Origin: Vanilla planifolia
Taxonomy: Eukaryota; Streptophyta; Magnoliopsida; Asparagales; Orchidaceae
NCBI GenBank assembly: GCA_023846275.1
Contig: JAIUJO010000146.1
Coordinates: forward strand, 791,001 to 855,000
Length of the DNA: 64,000 nt
Reading direction: 5' to 3'
Below are positions 13,801-28,300 of the stretch, piece after piece. Every line of letters begins with the position of its first letter. Positions within the stretch are counted from its first letter, which is position 1. The translations under genes and the position numbers were made by a program. The notes beneath the pieces were generated by a model, which saw only the letters and a list, made by a program, of their open reading frames with translations, was not told the DNA's origin and searched no databases.

Positions 13801-14240
13801 TGTAGGACTCATCTTAAAGAACTTTATCAATATAAAAATTCATTTTTATACTATTAAATATTGTTTTATTAGTTTTGTTATGCTTTATGAGATATTATAA
13901 TTTGTACATAGTTTTTTAATTTGGAACATTTCACATGACCTTTGTATTATATTTTAATGATATTTATTATAAAATTTGTCTCATTTGTACAATTGTTTAT
14001 TTTATTAATTTCAAACTATAATTATTCTGTTAAGTTGCATTTATGTTATTTTAATTTAGTCATGGTACAATATTTTAATTTATCTTATTTCAGTATCAAT
14101 GTATATTTACTTAATATTAAGAAAAATTATTTGTTGTTATTTAGGCTTATTTAACTTTATAATTGATAATAGGTTCAAATAATGTTTGATCATGATGAAA
14201 TAAATATCATTGGACTCATCTTGATAATCTCTTTCCAATG

Positions 14241-14260
14241 ATATATATATATATATATAT
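14241..14260. repeat. (AT)10 microsatellite inside a monomer
   Basis: A perfect AT run of 20 nt sits just after the CCAAT part of the AATTAAATATT landmark. It is a local expansion of an already AT-alternating segment. Confidence 0.95.
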
Positions 14261-17200
14261 TATTTTTAAATATATTTTATTTAGGATTTTAACACATTTT
14301 ATGGTTCATTTTGATTTTTACATATTTTGAAGATCAAAGATTTTGCACTTGATCTCCTTAGTATCATAAAATGTAGGTTTGTAGTGCTATTTATCTCAAT
14401 TTTGAAAAAGTTTTAATTTAATTTTGTCATTTTACTTTATAACTCTAAATATCATCTCTTCTACATTCAAGTTTTTGATTTAGTTATATTATATTACTTT
14501 AATTTATCTTATTTTAGTTCCCATACATATATTTAGTTAATATTAAGACAATAATTTATTATTATTTATGATTACCTTATTTTGTAGTTCTTAATAAATC
14601 TAAATTATGTATAATAAATAGAAAATCAACTTTATTAGTCTTTTATTGATGAACTCGATTAAATTAAATATTTATTTCAATATTTTTAAATATTTTTTCT
14701 TTTGTTTGAAAAAATTATAAGAGATTTCAACTCACAATTATTTATGATGATGAAGCACGACATACTCAATCTCTTTAGCATTTATTAGTGTATTTCAATA
14801 TGACTTATCTAAACTCTTATCAATTTTGCAATTTTTTTCCTTTTGACAATAACTCTAAAAATGGTTCGATAATGATTAAACAAACGTCATTGAAGACATT
14901 TTGACAAGATCTATCCAATCAAATCTTTAGTTTTATGCTTTTGAATACATTATTTTGTAAGGCTTTGACGTAATTGCTATTATTTTAATTATTTTCTAAT
15001 TTTGACAAACAATGTTATCACATTCAATCTCATTTGTTTCTTGAAATGCAAATTTTGCCTGTAAGTTATCTCATTTCTTAAAATAGTTTTACATTTATTT
15101 TTTTATTACCAAGAAACTATAATTCTCTTATCATGTAACCCTTATATTGCTTTGATTTATTTATATTACTTTGCTTTAGTTTATCTCATCTCACTTTTAA
15201 CATATATTTACTTATTAAATAAATAGTTTATTATCATATATGGTTATTTACTTTATCAATTAGTAGTGTTCCAAATGAGGTTTAATTGAGATAGAACAAA
15301 TGTTGTTGGACTCATCTAAATAACCTTTAAAAAATTAAAAAATTATTTTTATTAAAATTTTTTTATTAAATATTACTTTTTCATGCTACATTATAACTTT
15401 CAATTGTGCTTCATTTGATGATCGAGGTTGTCACACTCGATCCTTTTGGTATCTTTAAATTTAATTTTCTCATAGAATTTGTTACATTTATTCAAGTTTA
15501 TTTCTTTGATTAAGTATATTTCTTCGAAACTCTAATTCTCTTCCCATGTGACCTTTCCATCACTTTTATTTTATTATTTTAAATAGCTTTAATTTATGAT
15601 ATTTTAGCTTTACAACATATTTATTTAATTTTTAAGTAATAATCTATTCTTACTTATGCTTATTTATTTTTGACAATTTGTTTTATTTGCAAACGAAGGA
15701 TAACTAAGAAAACTAATATCGTTCAGTGTGTATAAATCAACTTTATTAAGAAAATTAATTTAAATATTTTTAATTAATTTTTTAAGGTTTTGTTATGATT
15801 TAAGAGACTTTTCACTTTGAACCAAATTTGACAATTGAGATTGCTCCACTTGATGTGCTTTTAATTTGGGATTGAATCTTTTTTTATAGGTTTTGTAATA
15901 ATTCTAAAATATTTTCACTTTCATTTTAGTATATTACTACGTAACTCTAAATCTTTTTCTATGTTATCTCTATATCATTTTTATTGATTTATATTAAATA
16001 AATTTAATTTAGATCATTTCAGTTGTAATTTGTATTTACCTTATACTAAAATTATATTTTATTATTATTTATGTTTATTTATTTTTTTTATGCTTTAGTA
16101 ATGCAAAATGTGGACTCATCAAGATAAAAAATGTCATTGGACTCATCTCAATAAGTTATATCTAATCAAATATTAATTTATATATTTTTAAAATATTTTC
16201 TTTTTTAATCCTTTTGTATGATCTAAAAGATATTTTGATGAAGCTACAGTTTATGTGTTTAGTATCTTTTAATTCAATTTTTTTATACAATTTAACTCAT
16301 TTCTTAATATGTTTCACTTTAATTTAGTTACATCATTATGCAACTTTTATTCTTTACTCATGTGACCTTTGTATCACTTTTACATTATATTATTCTATTA
16401 CTTTAATTTCTCTTATTTTTTTTTTAATATTTCTTTTTTTAATATTAGAAGTATAATTTGTTATTATTTATGCATAATGAATTTTCTGATTCACACAAAT
16501 TCCAAATGACTTTTGTTCAAGAAAAAACCAGGATCTTAGATTTGCCTTGATGAGCTCTATTAAATTAAACAATTATTTTAATATTTTTATATTTTTTATT
16601 ATCTAGCATTTTTTCTTATTATAAATCAAAATTTTAGTTCATTCTTGATGTGATAACTGAGGATGGGATACTTGATCTCCTATACATCTTAGAATGTAGC
16701 TTTTCCATAAAACTGATTTCATTTTTTGAAACATTTCTTTTCTATTTGCTTAAATTACTATGCAACACTAAATCTTTTCTTTTGTTCACTTTACATTGCT
16801 TTAAATTGGAAATAATATATTTCTTCAATTTATCTTATTTTAGTTATTATATATGTTTACTTAATATTAAATAATAATTTATAATTATTTGTGTTTTTTA
16901 TGTTTGTATTTGCTGTGATTAAACAAGGGTCTTATTGTTTTGAAATAAACATTGTTGGAGTCACCTTGATGTGTTATATCCAGTTAAATATCTATTTTTA
17001 ATATTTCTATTATTTTTATTTTCTAGAATTTTCATATTTTTTATGAGAAATGTTGCTTTATTCTTTATTTAACTTGTCTTGATGCCACATCTAACGGAGA
17101 ATTCATTCTTGATTTCGCAAATATATTTTTTAGTATTTTGGTTAGCTTTATGAGAATTTTTATTCACACCTCATTTGTTGACTAAATATTTTATTCTAGA

Positions 17201-17382
17201 TCTCCCTAGATTTTTATGATACAACTTTCTCATAAAATTTATCACATCTCATCAATTCTACTATATTTATTTGTCTATATTACGAGGTAACTTAAAATCT
17301 TCTCTCATGTGACCTTTGCAGCTTTGGTTTTGTTATTTTATATTGCTTTCATTCATCACATTTTTCCTTTAATATATATAAT

Positions 17383-17390
<8 letters not shown>

Positions 17391-17452
<62 letters not shown>
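17391..17452. repeat. (AT)31 microsatellite inside a monomer
   Basis: A perfect AT run of 62 nt replaces the segment that normally reads TTAAAATAATAATTTATTA. It lies at a different monomer phase from the run at 10799-10860, so the two arose separately although their lengths are equal. Confidence 0.98.
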
Positions 17453-17456
<4 letters not shown>

Positions 17457-19664
17457 TATGCTTGTTCATTTTGGTATTTTGTGGTATCTATAAACAAGGT
17501 CTTGTCATGACAAAATAATCATCATTGGACTCATCAAAATGATCTCTATCTAATTAAACTTTGATTTTTTTAATTTTTAAATATTTTATTTTTTATGGTT
17601 TTACACATATTAAAAAAACTGTTTAATTGGTACCTAATTTTATGATTAAGATTATTTCACCTCATGTCTACAGTATCTTGGAATGTAACTTATATAATTT
17701 ATCTCATTTATTCAATTTTTTTTGCTTTTATTTGGTTATATTTCTATGAAGCTATAACTTTCTTCTTGTGTGAATATTATAGCATGATGGAAAAACTAAG
17801 GATGTTTGTACTCAATCTCATTTGTATCATTAAATGAAACTTGCTATTATAGTTTTTGTAATTTCTTTTAACCTTTTGCTTATTCATGGTCATATCACTA
17901 TATAACACTAACTTTTCACTCATGTGTTTTTTAAAACACTTTGATTTTGTTATATTATATTTCTTCAAATTTTCTCTTTTTAACCTTATAATATATTTAC
18001 TTAATTATAAGATAATAATTTATTATTATTTATTATTTTATTGGTAATTCATAATAACTTTAAAAAATTTATGATCGAGATGAAATAAAGATCATTGGAT
18101 TAGTTCTTATTAGCTCTACCTAAATATGTATTCATTTTTTAAATATTTTTTCTTTTAAGGTTTTGGTGCACTTTGTGAGATATTTTAATTTGTACCAAAT
18201 GTGGCAAATAAGGATGTTACAATGCTTAGATTTTTTTATATTATATTATGTCAATTTAACTCTTTTCAATTTCAACATATATTTACTTATTATTACTATT
18301 TATGCTTATTGAATTTTGAAATCTGGAGTAAGTATAATCGAGGTTCTATCAAGACTAAATAAATATCATTACATACATCATAATGAGCTCTATTTAATTA
18401 AATATTTGTTTTTATATTTCTTAGTTTTTTTAGTTTCTAAGAGTTTTATAAGATTTTCAAGTTTTAATAAATATTTAATTGATATTGTTATTATTATTAT
18501 TATTGATGTGTATTTATTTTAGAAATTCATAGTATTCCAAACAAAGTCTATTAAAGATAAAAAAAATGTAGTTGGACTCGCTTCGTCATACATTACGCAA
18601 TTAAATATTTTTCTATTTTAAGCATTTTTATTTATGGGGCTTTAATACATGTTATGAGATATTTGATTGCATCTGATTAAACAAACGACAATGTTACGCT
18701 ACATCATTTAAGTGCATTGGAATATAACTTTATCGTATAATTTATCACATTTCTTTAAATTTTTTTATTTGGCTACATTATATTTAATTTTAAATCTTCT
18801 CTCCTGTGACCTTCACTCTACATTATTTTTGTTATATTGTATGGCTTAGTTTACCTTATACCAAGTTTAATATAGATTAACTTTAGTATTCAAAAAATAA
18901 TTTATAATTATTATTTGTAATTATTTTTTATAATTTAAAGTAATTCAAAGCAAGGTTCGATTGAGATATAATAATTGTTATTAGACATGCCTCGATGAGC
19001 TCAATCCAACTGAATATTAATTTTTATATTTTTAAATATTTTATATTTTCATGCCTTAGGAGAAATTTTAATTCATTCTTCATTTGATTATTGAGTATTT
19101 TACATTAAATCCTCTTAATATCTTGGAATGCAACTTTCATGTATAATTTATCTTTTCTTTAAATTTTTTGCTTTGATTTTATTTACGGTACTATGAAATT
19201 CTAATGTTCATCCCATATGACCTTTACTTCACTTTGGTTCAAATTATCACATTTTAGTTCTATTAAATATTTAGTTAATATTAAAATAATAATTTCATAT
19301 TATTTATGTTTATATACATTTGTAATTTATACTAATGCAAACCTAGGTTTGATTAAGACATGACAAACATTATTGAATATTTGTTGATATGCTCTATCTA
19401 ATACAATATTTGTATCTATCTTATAGATATTTTAATTTTGATGTTCTTTTAATTTCTCATGAGACATTTTGATTTGTTCAAAATTTTGTGAATGATGATG
19501 TTACAATCAATCTCCTTTTTATCTTCGAATACAACTTTTCTCTTTAAATTTTTGGCATTAGTTTAGTTTTAGTTCAGTGAAATCGTAATCCTCATTTCAT
19601 GACATGACCTTCATGTTATTTGCATTGGTTATATTAAATTGCTTCAATTTATGTTTTTTAGAGT

Positions 19665-20118
19665 TATTAAGAAAATCTTGAGAGAGAATAATGACTTAAA
19701 TTGACACTTTAGTAAATTTTGTTGAACGTGAATCTTCCAATAAATCATTGTCTTTTTTGTTAATAAATCCATATTGGAAGGTTAGGATTGCAGTCAATTG
19801 ATGGTGGAAGGTAAAGAATTGTGGGAACTACTACAAATTTCATTCAAATTTCACTTTTAAGGGAGTTTAAAAGGTGTACCAAAGCACTTGGAAAAATCAA
19901 AACATCATAAGGTTTAATAGAGAGTCATTGAGGAAGGTGCCAAATATGTTTTGCCCAATAAGATGCTTTTCTTTCTTCTCATCGAGTTGGGTTTAAGCAT
20001 CTGAAGGATATTCTAGTGGGCTTCTATGTTTTTTGTTCTTTTTATTAAAAGAAAGTGGCCTTCAAGTTCATTTTGGTATGGTCAAGCACTTGGTTCCTAT
20101 TTGTCTACATTTTGTCAA
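19665..20118. mobile_element. Unrelated ~450-bp insert in the satellite array
   Basis: The monomer landmarks break off after CTTCAATTTATGTTTTTTAG (ending near 19661) and resume at ACTTCCTTAATATTAAAA (about 20120), the next expected block. Between them lies sequence of visibly higher G+C that matches no part of the monomer. Neighbouring anchors at 19501 and 20345 are about 840 bp apart, one monomer plus about 450 bp. I see no terminal inverted repeats, clear target duplication or open frame. It is called an insert because it splits one monomer in phase. Its element class is unknown. Confidence 0.7.
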
Positions 20119-23100
20119 CTACTTCCTTAATATTAAAAAAATATAATATTTTCTATGTTTATTTATATTTGTGATTTGAAGTAATTCCAAACAAGGTTTG
20201 ATTGAGAACAGTCAACCATTATTGAACTTTTTTTTGGAAAGCTCCATCTAATTAAACATTCATATTTATGTTATATAGTTTTTTATGGCTTTAATATTTC
20301 TCTTGAGACATTTAATTCATAAAATGTTTTACTATGAAAAATGTGGCATTGAATCTCCTCAATATCTTAGCATTCAACTTTCTTATACAATTTATTTCAT
20401 TTATTCAAATGTTTTACCTTATTTTAGGGTAATACTATAAAACTCTTACCCTCATCACATGTCACTTTTATTTTGCTTTTACTTAGTTGTAATACATTTC
20501 TTCAATTTATTATATTTTAGCTTTATTATTTGTTCACATAGTAATAAAATAAAAATTTTGTATTATTTATGTATATTAAAATTATTAATTTACCTAAATT
20601 TTAAATGAGATTATATGGACCTGAGACAAATGGCATCAGACTCATCTTTGTCAACTCAATCAATTTAAATTTTAATTTTTATATATTCAATTTCTTAATT
20701 TCCATTATTTTGGCATGCTTTACAAGACATTTTGCACACCTTCTTATGTGATCGAGGATGCCATACACATTCTCCTTAGTATCTTGGAATGCAACTTTCC
20801 TTTAAACTTTATATCATTTCCTTCAAATTGTTTAATTTTTATTTATTTATACTATTACGAAGCACTAGTTTTTCTTATGTGCTACCTTTACATCATTATG
20901 ACTAGATATGTTACATTACTTCAATTTATGAAGTTTGAGAACCACTATATATTTACATAATTTTAAAATATTAATCTTTTATTATTTTTGTTTATTTATT
21001 ATATAATTTTTAGTAATTTTGAATGTGATCTTATTAAGAAGAAACAAATATCATTAGAAATATCATCCTATTCTCTATCTTCTTAATTATTCATTTCAAT
21101 ATTTTTAAATATTTTTTTCTATGTCTTTGTCATAGTTTATGATATATTACAATTTAGCCTAATCTAATAATAAAGGATGTTAGTCCCAATCTTCAAACCA
21201 TCTCAAAGGATGATATTCTCATATAATTTATCTTATTTCTCAAAAGTTATTATTTGATTTACCAATATTATAATGTAATTTTAATTCTTCTCCTTTTTGG
21301 CATATTACATTGCTTTTATATGATCAAATAGCATTACTTCAATATATGTAATTTTTTAATTAATATATATATACTTAACATTGAATTAAAATTTTATTAT
21401 TATTTATGCTTATTTACTTTTATAATTTCTAGCAATTAGTAATGAGTTTCAACAAGCGAAAAGAAATATCGTTGTACTACTCTCTATGATATTATTCCAA
21501 TTGAATGTTTATTTTTATAATTTAAAATATTTTATTTTATTTAAATATAATGTACTTTACATAACCTTATGATTTATACATAACTTAATGAATGAGAATG
21601 TAATATTAGATCTCCTCAATTTTTTATAATGTTACTCTTGTGTATACTTTATAATTTTCTTAAATATGTTTCTTTTATTTTGTTATACTATTATGAAATT
21701 CTAATTCTCATCTCATTTGACCTTCACAAAATTTTAATTTCTAAATATTAAATTGCTCTACCTTATCTCGCTTAGCTCTATAATGTATTTCTTTAATATT
21801 AAAAAATATTTATCATTATATATGTTTATAATTCATGCTAACTCCAAACAAGGCCAAGTCAAGGCTAATCAGATTTCATTTGACTTGAATTGATCAGCTC
21901 AACCAATTAAATATTTTTTTTTAAACATTAAATATTTTATGTTTGATGGCTTTCATAATTTTCAATAGACATTTTAAGTTGTATCGAATTTGATGTCAAG
22001 GATGTTGCACTCAAAATATCTTTTAACAATAGTTTCCTATATAATTTATCCTATTTCCTCAAAAGTTTTGAATTAATTTTGTTATTTTACTATAAAACTC
22101 TTGTTCTCCAGTCATATGACTTTAATAATGCATTGATTTGGTTAAAATAGATTGCTTGAATATATCTTATTTTTTTATTAGGTATATATTTGATAATAAC
22201 AAAAAATTTATTGTTATTCATCCATATTTTTTGTAGTAATTTTCATAAATTCAAAATTATGTTTTATTTAGATAAAATAATTTTCATTAGTCCCATCTCC
22301 ATGTGTTTTATTAATTTAAACATACTTTCATATATTTCTAAAAAAAATTATTTTCCATTATTTTCTCATGATTTATGAATGATTTTAATACAAACTTTAT
22401 TTGATGATCAAGGATGTCACAAATAAAATACTTAGTATCTTGCAAGTTGCGTTCCCAAAAAATTTATTGGCAACCTTCACGTCATTTTCGTTTTCTTAGA
22501 TAACAATTCTTTAATTAATCAAATTTTAGCGTTACTGTACATTTACTTAAATTTAAAATATATTCAATTAATATTTATACTTATTTACTATGGTACTTCT
22601 CAATAATTCCAAATGAGGTCTCATTAAGATGCAATAAATGTTGTTAGGCTCATCTTGATTGTCTTTATAGAATTAAATATCCATTTCTACATTTTTAGAT
22701 ATTTAGTTTCTATTGCTTTGGCTACAGGACGAGATGTATTGATCCTTAGCTAATTGGATGATAAAGGATATTCCACTTGTTCTCTTTCATTTTTTAATGC
22801 AATTTTTCTAAACAATCTCTCTCATTTTTTCAAAAGTTTCACTTTAATTGTGTTATATGACTAAGAAACACTTTTTCTCCTCTCATATGTCCTTTTCAAC
22901 ACTTTCATTTGGTTATATTATATTGTCTTAATTAATTTTCTTCTAATTTATTTATATATTTAATATGACATATTATTTTTATTTAAGCCTCTTTGATTTG
23001 GTAATTTGAATTAAGGTATGATCGAGATGAAGCAAAGGCCATGAAACTCAACACAAAGGACTCTCTCAAATTAAATATTCATTTATATATTTTTGAAACT

Positions 23101-25109
23101 ATTTTTCAAGAGAATTAGCATACTTTACAAGAAAATTTTAATTTGTGCTAAAATTGACTATCAAGGATATTATTAGACATGTTTCATTTAGTATCTTGGA
23201 ATGCAACTTCCTTAAACAATTTATCTTGTCACTTTAGAGTTTATGATTCCTTTGTTACATTGCTATACAGCACTAGCTCTCTCCTATGTGACTTTTATAT
23301 TTGTTTGAATTTGTTGTATTATATGGCATCAATTTATCTAATTTTAGTTTTATTATTCATTTACTTAATATTAAAATAAAAATTTATTATTGTTTATGCT
23401 TATTTAGTTTTATAACATTTTGTAATTCTAATCAGTGGTTGATTGAGATGAAACAAATATTATTAGACTCGTCTCGAAGAGCTCTATGTAATTAAATATT
23501 AATTTTTTATAATTTTTCTCTAATTATGTCATTTTATATGACTTTCACATTAATTACAAGAAAGTTTTATTTGGACCTAATTTGATGATCAAACGTGTTA
23601 CACTCAATCTGTCAAGTATCTTTGAGTAGAATTTTCTCACAAAAATTAGCTCACTTCCTAAAATATTTCCCAATGATTTCGTTATATTATTGTGAAACTT
23701 AAATTGTACTCTCATGTGCCCATTCTGTAACTTTTGTTTGGTTATATTATATTACTTAATTTATCTCATTTCAAGTTTATTACATTTTTGATAGTTTAAA
23801 AATAAAAAAAATTATTATTTTAAATGCTTATTTATATTGGCAATCAACAATACTTCCAAATGATGTCCAATCTAAGTAAAACACTTTTCATTAGACTTGT
23901 ATAGAGGAGCTCAATCCAATTAAATATTCATTTGTAATTGTTTAAATTTTTTTATGATTTTGAAAAACTTTATGAAGTGTTTCTACTCATATCTAATTTA
24001 AAAATCAACAATTTCACAATTGATCTTTTCGGTGTTTTAGAACACAACCATTACATATAATTTAACTCATTTCTTAAAATACATATCTTTATTTTTTTTT
24101 AATTGTGTTACATTACTAAGAAACTCTTTTTCTCCTTCGGTATGACCTCTTCATCACTTTCATTTTGTTATATTACATTTCTTTAGTTGAACTCAGTTTT
24201 TATTTAATATATAAAATTTTATAGTATTAAAAAAATAATTTGTTTGTTTTTTATGTATTTTGGTGATTCATAGTATTAATAAAGAAGATCCAATGAGTGT
24301 GAAACAAAAGTTGTTTTGCTCATCTCGATAGGCTCTATAAAATTATAATTTGTTTCTAAATTTTTAGATATGTTGTTTAAAAACTTTTGTTTGCTTTACG
24401 AGAAATTTTAATTCATATCTCATTTAATGATCAGGAATATTCTCAATCAACTTAGTGCCTTGAAATGTAACTTTAAAAGACAATTTATATAACTTCTTTA
24501 ATTTTTTTGCTTTGATATAACTACATTACTAAGAAACTCTAATTTTCTCTTCTATGACCTTTACTATTATATGGTTACATTACATTGCTTTAGTTTACAT
24601 CATGTTAGCTTTAATTTTGGTTTACTTAAATTTGAAATAATAATTTAATATTATTTTGTTCTTATTTACTTTAGTAATTTGTGGCATTTCCAAACGAGGT
24701 CTAATTGAGACAACAAAAAACATTGTTGGAGTCATCATGATACGCTCTATCAAATTAAATTTTAATTTTTTAATTTTGAAATATTTTATTTTTATGTCTT
24801 TTGCATCTTTTTAAAAGAAATTTGATTTTCCACAAAGTAGCATTTAAGACATTTCTTTCAATCTCCCTAGTATCTCAGAATGTAATATTTCCATATAATT
24901 TATCAGATTTCTCTAGATTTTTTGTTTTGATTTAGACTTATTATTATGTTATTCTAAATCTTTTATCAAAAAACCTTTGCACTACTTTGATTTGGTTATA
25001 TTTTAATACTTCATTTCAAGCCCTTTTTATTTTAATTCATATTTATTTAAATAATAGATAATAATAAATTAGTTATGCTTACTTAATTTGAAAATTCATA
25101 ACAATTGAA

Positions 25110-25365
25110 ATATGACTTGATTAAGATAGGATGAATATAATTAGACTAGTTTTTATGAGTTCAATGCAATAAAAAATTAATCTTAAAGTTTTTAACTATT
25201 ATATTTTTTGCAGCTTTGGCACACATTATGTGCTTTTTTTTACAAATAATGTCCAATCGAGATGAAATAAATGTCATTAGACTTATCTCAATGAGCTCTA
25301 TCTAATTAGACATTTATTTTTATTTTCCTAAATGTTAATTTTTTTGGTTTTTTAAGCTTTATGAA
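25110..25365 (+). repeat. Partial internal duplication of one monomer
   Basis: The GATCAAGATGAAACAAATGT to GATGAGCTC segment occurs twice in succession, near 25115-25165 and again near 25250-25305. It makes this unit about 546 bp long (anchors near 24845 and 25391). The second copy is closer to the usual form. This is what a slightly out-of-register exchange between monomers leaves. Confidence 0.6.
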
Positions 25366-28300
25366 TCATTTAAGTTTTATTATCATAGATGTCGTAATCA
25401 AACTCATTACTATATAAAAATGTAACTTTCTCATACAATTCTCTACATATTATATTAATATGAAATTACAACTCTCTTATAGTCTATTGTTTACATTATT
25501 TTTTTATAATAATACATTGCTTCAATTTTTTCATTTGCACTTTATTATACATTCATAATAATAAAATGTTAATTTATTATTACTTATTCTTATTTAATTC
25601 TGTATTTTCTAGGAAATACTAACTTGGTTTGATTGAGATGAAACAAATTTCATTTAACTAATCTTGAAGAGCATTATCCAATTAAAACTTAATTTCTATA
25701 TTTTTTTTTAACTATTTTTATTTTTTCTTATAATTTTGTTATGCTTTGTAAGAAATTTTGATGCATTCTTGATTCCATTATGTTGGATGTTATGCTTAAT
25801 ATCCTTAAGCATTTAAAATTTAAATTTCTCAAACAACAAAACTCTTTTTTCAAATATTTTTTCGTTTATTTGCTTATATAAATATGAAATACTATTTCCA
25901 TTCATACATCGCCTTTGAATTGCTTTGATTTGTTTATATTATATTTCTTAAATATATCAAATTTTTAGTTTTAATAGATATATAATTAATATTAAATAAA
26001 TAATTTATTAATATTTAGTCTATATTTATTTTTGTGATTCATAATAATTCAAAATAAGATCTCACCAAGACAAAACAAACATTATTTTAGACGACTCGAC
26101 AAATTTTATCGAGCAATAAATCCTTTTGTATAATTAAAAATATTCCATTTTCATTGGTTTTGATGTGATTAACAAGACATTTGATTAGTTTTTGACTAAA
26201 TGATAACTGATGTAACACTTAATGTACTAAGAATTATAGAATCCAACTTTCCTATTTAATTTATCCCATTTGTTTAAATTTTTTGTGTCTTAACTATACT
26301 ACTATGAAAGCCTAAATCTCTCCTTATGTAAACTTTATATCAATTTGATTTGGTTATATTACTTTTCTTATAATTAATGGTTGTTTACTATGATAATTAG
26401 TAGTAACTTAAAGAGAGGTCTAATCAAGTGAATAATGATTATTGTATTCTTATCTTTTAGCTTTATCAAATTAAGTATTTATTTTAATATTTTTTTCATA
26501 TTTTATTGACTATGGCTCTCGAAATCTTTCCTAAAGATTTTGATTCATACCTCACTTTATGATAAATGATGTTAAACTCAATTGCTTTAGTATCATTGAT
26601 TGCAAGTTTATTATTTAAAATATCTTATTTCTCTAATCATTTGATATTTTCATGACTTTGGTTTTGTTATATTCCATTTCTTCAATTTATTATTTTTTAA
26701 AATTTTATTATATATTATCAAAATATTAAAATAATTATTTTAATATTATTTATGCTTATTTACTTATGTAATTCAGAGTAATTCAAGTAAAGATAGAATA
26801 CACATCATTGGAATCAACTCAATAATCTTCATCTAATTAAATATTTTATTTTTTATGACATTTGTGTGCTTTATGAGACTTTTTTTCATACATAATCAGA
26901 CAATTTAGGAACCTACATTTGCTCGTCTTAGTGTCATAGAATGTATGTTTCATATATAGTTTACTCCAACTCTTCAAATATTTAGCTTTTACTTTGTTAT
27001 ATTACTATGTAACATGGAATATCCTCACGTGTGACCAATTTTATATATTTTATTTTTCTATATTATTGTTCTTCAACATTAAAATAATATTTTATTATTT
27101 TTATTTATTTATATTTACATTTCTAATTTGTCGTAATTTCTAATGTGGTTTGATTGAGATCAAGCAAATGTCATTGGACACCTCTCAACAAGCTTTAAGG
27201 AATTCAATAATCTTTTCTATGTTTTGAAAGATTTTAGCTTTTTGTGGTTTTGGAAATCTTTATGAGACTTTTTGATTCATTCCTAATTTAATGAATAAGA
27301 TTGTTATACTCAATCTCTTTAATCGCTTTAACAACAACTTTGTCATACAATTTGTATAATATTTCAAATTTTTTGCTTTGTTTAGTTTGCATTACGTAAT
27401 GTGAATTTATCTAATTTTAGTTTTAATATGTATCCTCCTAATATTAAAACAATAATTTATTACTAATTATGCTTAAGTACTTCGATAGTCCATAATAACT
27501 ATCAGTGAGCTTTAATAGAAACGAAACAAATGTCATCCTTATAAGCTTTATCTAATCAAATATTTATTGTTATATTTTTATACATTTTATTTTGTAGGGT
27601 TTTAGCATGGCTTAAAAGAAAATATGGTTATTATCTTATTTATTAATTAAGGATTTTTCACTCTATCTTCTTAACATATTTAGTTAGAGTCCAACTTTTT
27701 GATATTATTTATTTAATTTTGTCAAATTTTCATTTTGATTTGGTTATAACACAATGTTGCTCTAAATGACCTTTAATGTGATAGTAACATCACTTTGCTT
27801 TGGTTGTATTAAATTTATTCAATTTGTCTAATTTTTTACATTAAAATATATCATAACTTTAAAATATAAATTCTTAATATTAAAATAGTAATATAGTATT
27901 ATTATTCATTTAAAATATAATTTATTAATTTAAAAATAGTAATATACTATTATTAGTAATATACTATTATTATTTAATTTCTTAATTATTTAAATTTCTA
28001 ATTCATAATAATTCTAAATGAGATCTAATGAAGATGAAGCATATATTATTTGACTTGAAAGAATGAGCTCCCTTCAATTAAATATCTATTTCTATATTTA
28101 TGGATATTTATTTCTCTGTGATGCTTGCTAGCATTATGAAAGATCATGGTTCATTCTAGAGTTCATGAATAGGGACGTTACACTTGACCTTCTTGGTATC
28201 AAATGATGCAACTTTCTTCTATAATTTATCCCAATTGTTAAACTTTTTTTCTTTCATTTAGTTATATTACTTAGAAACACTAATTCACATCTCATGTGAT

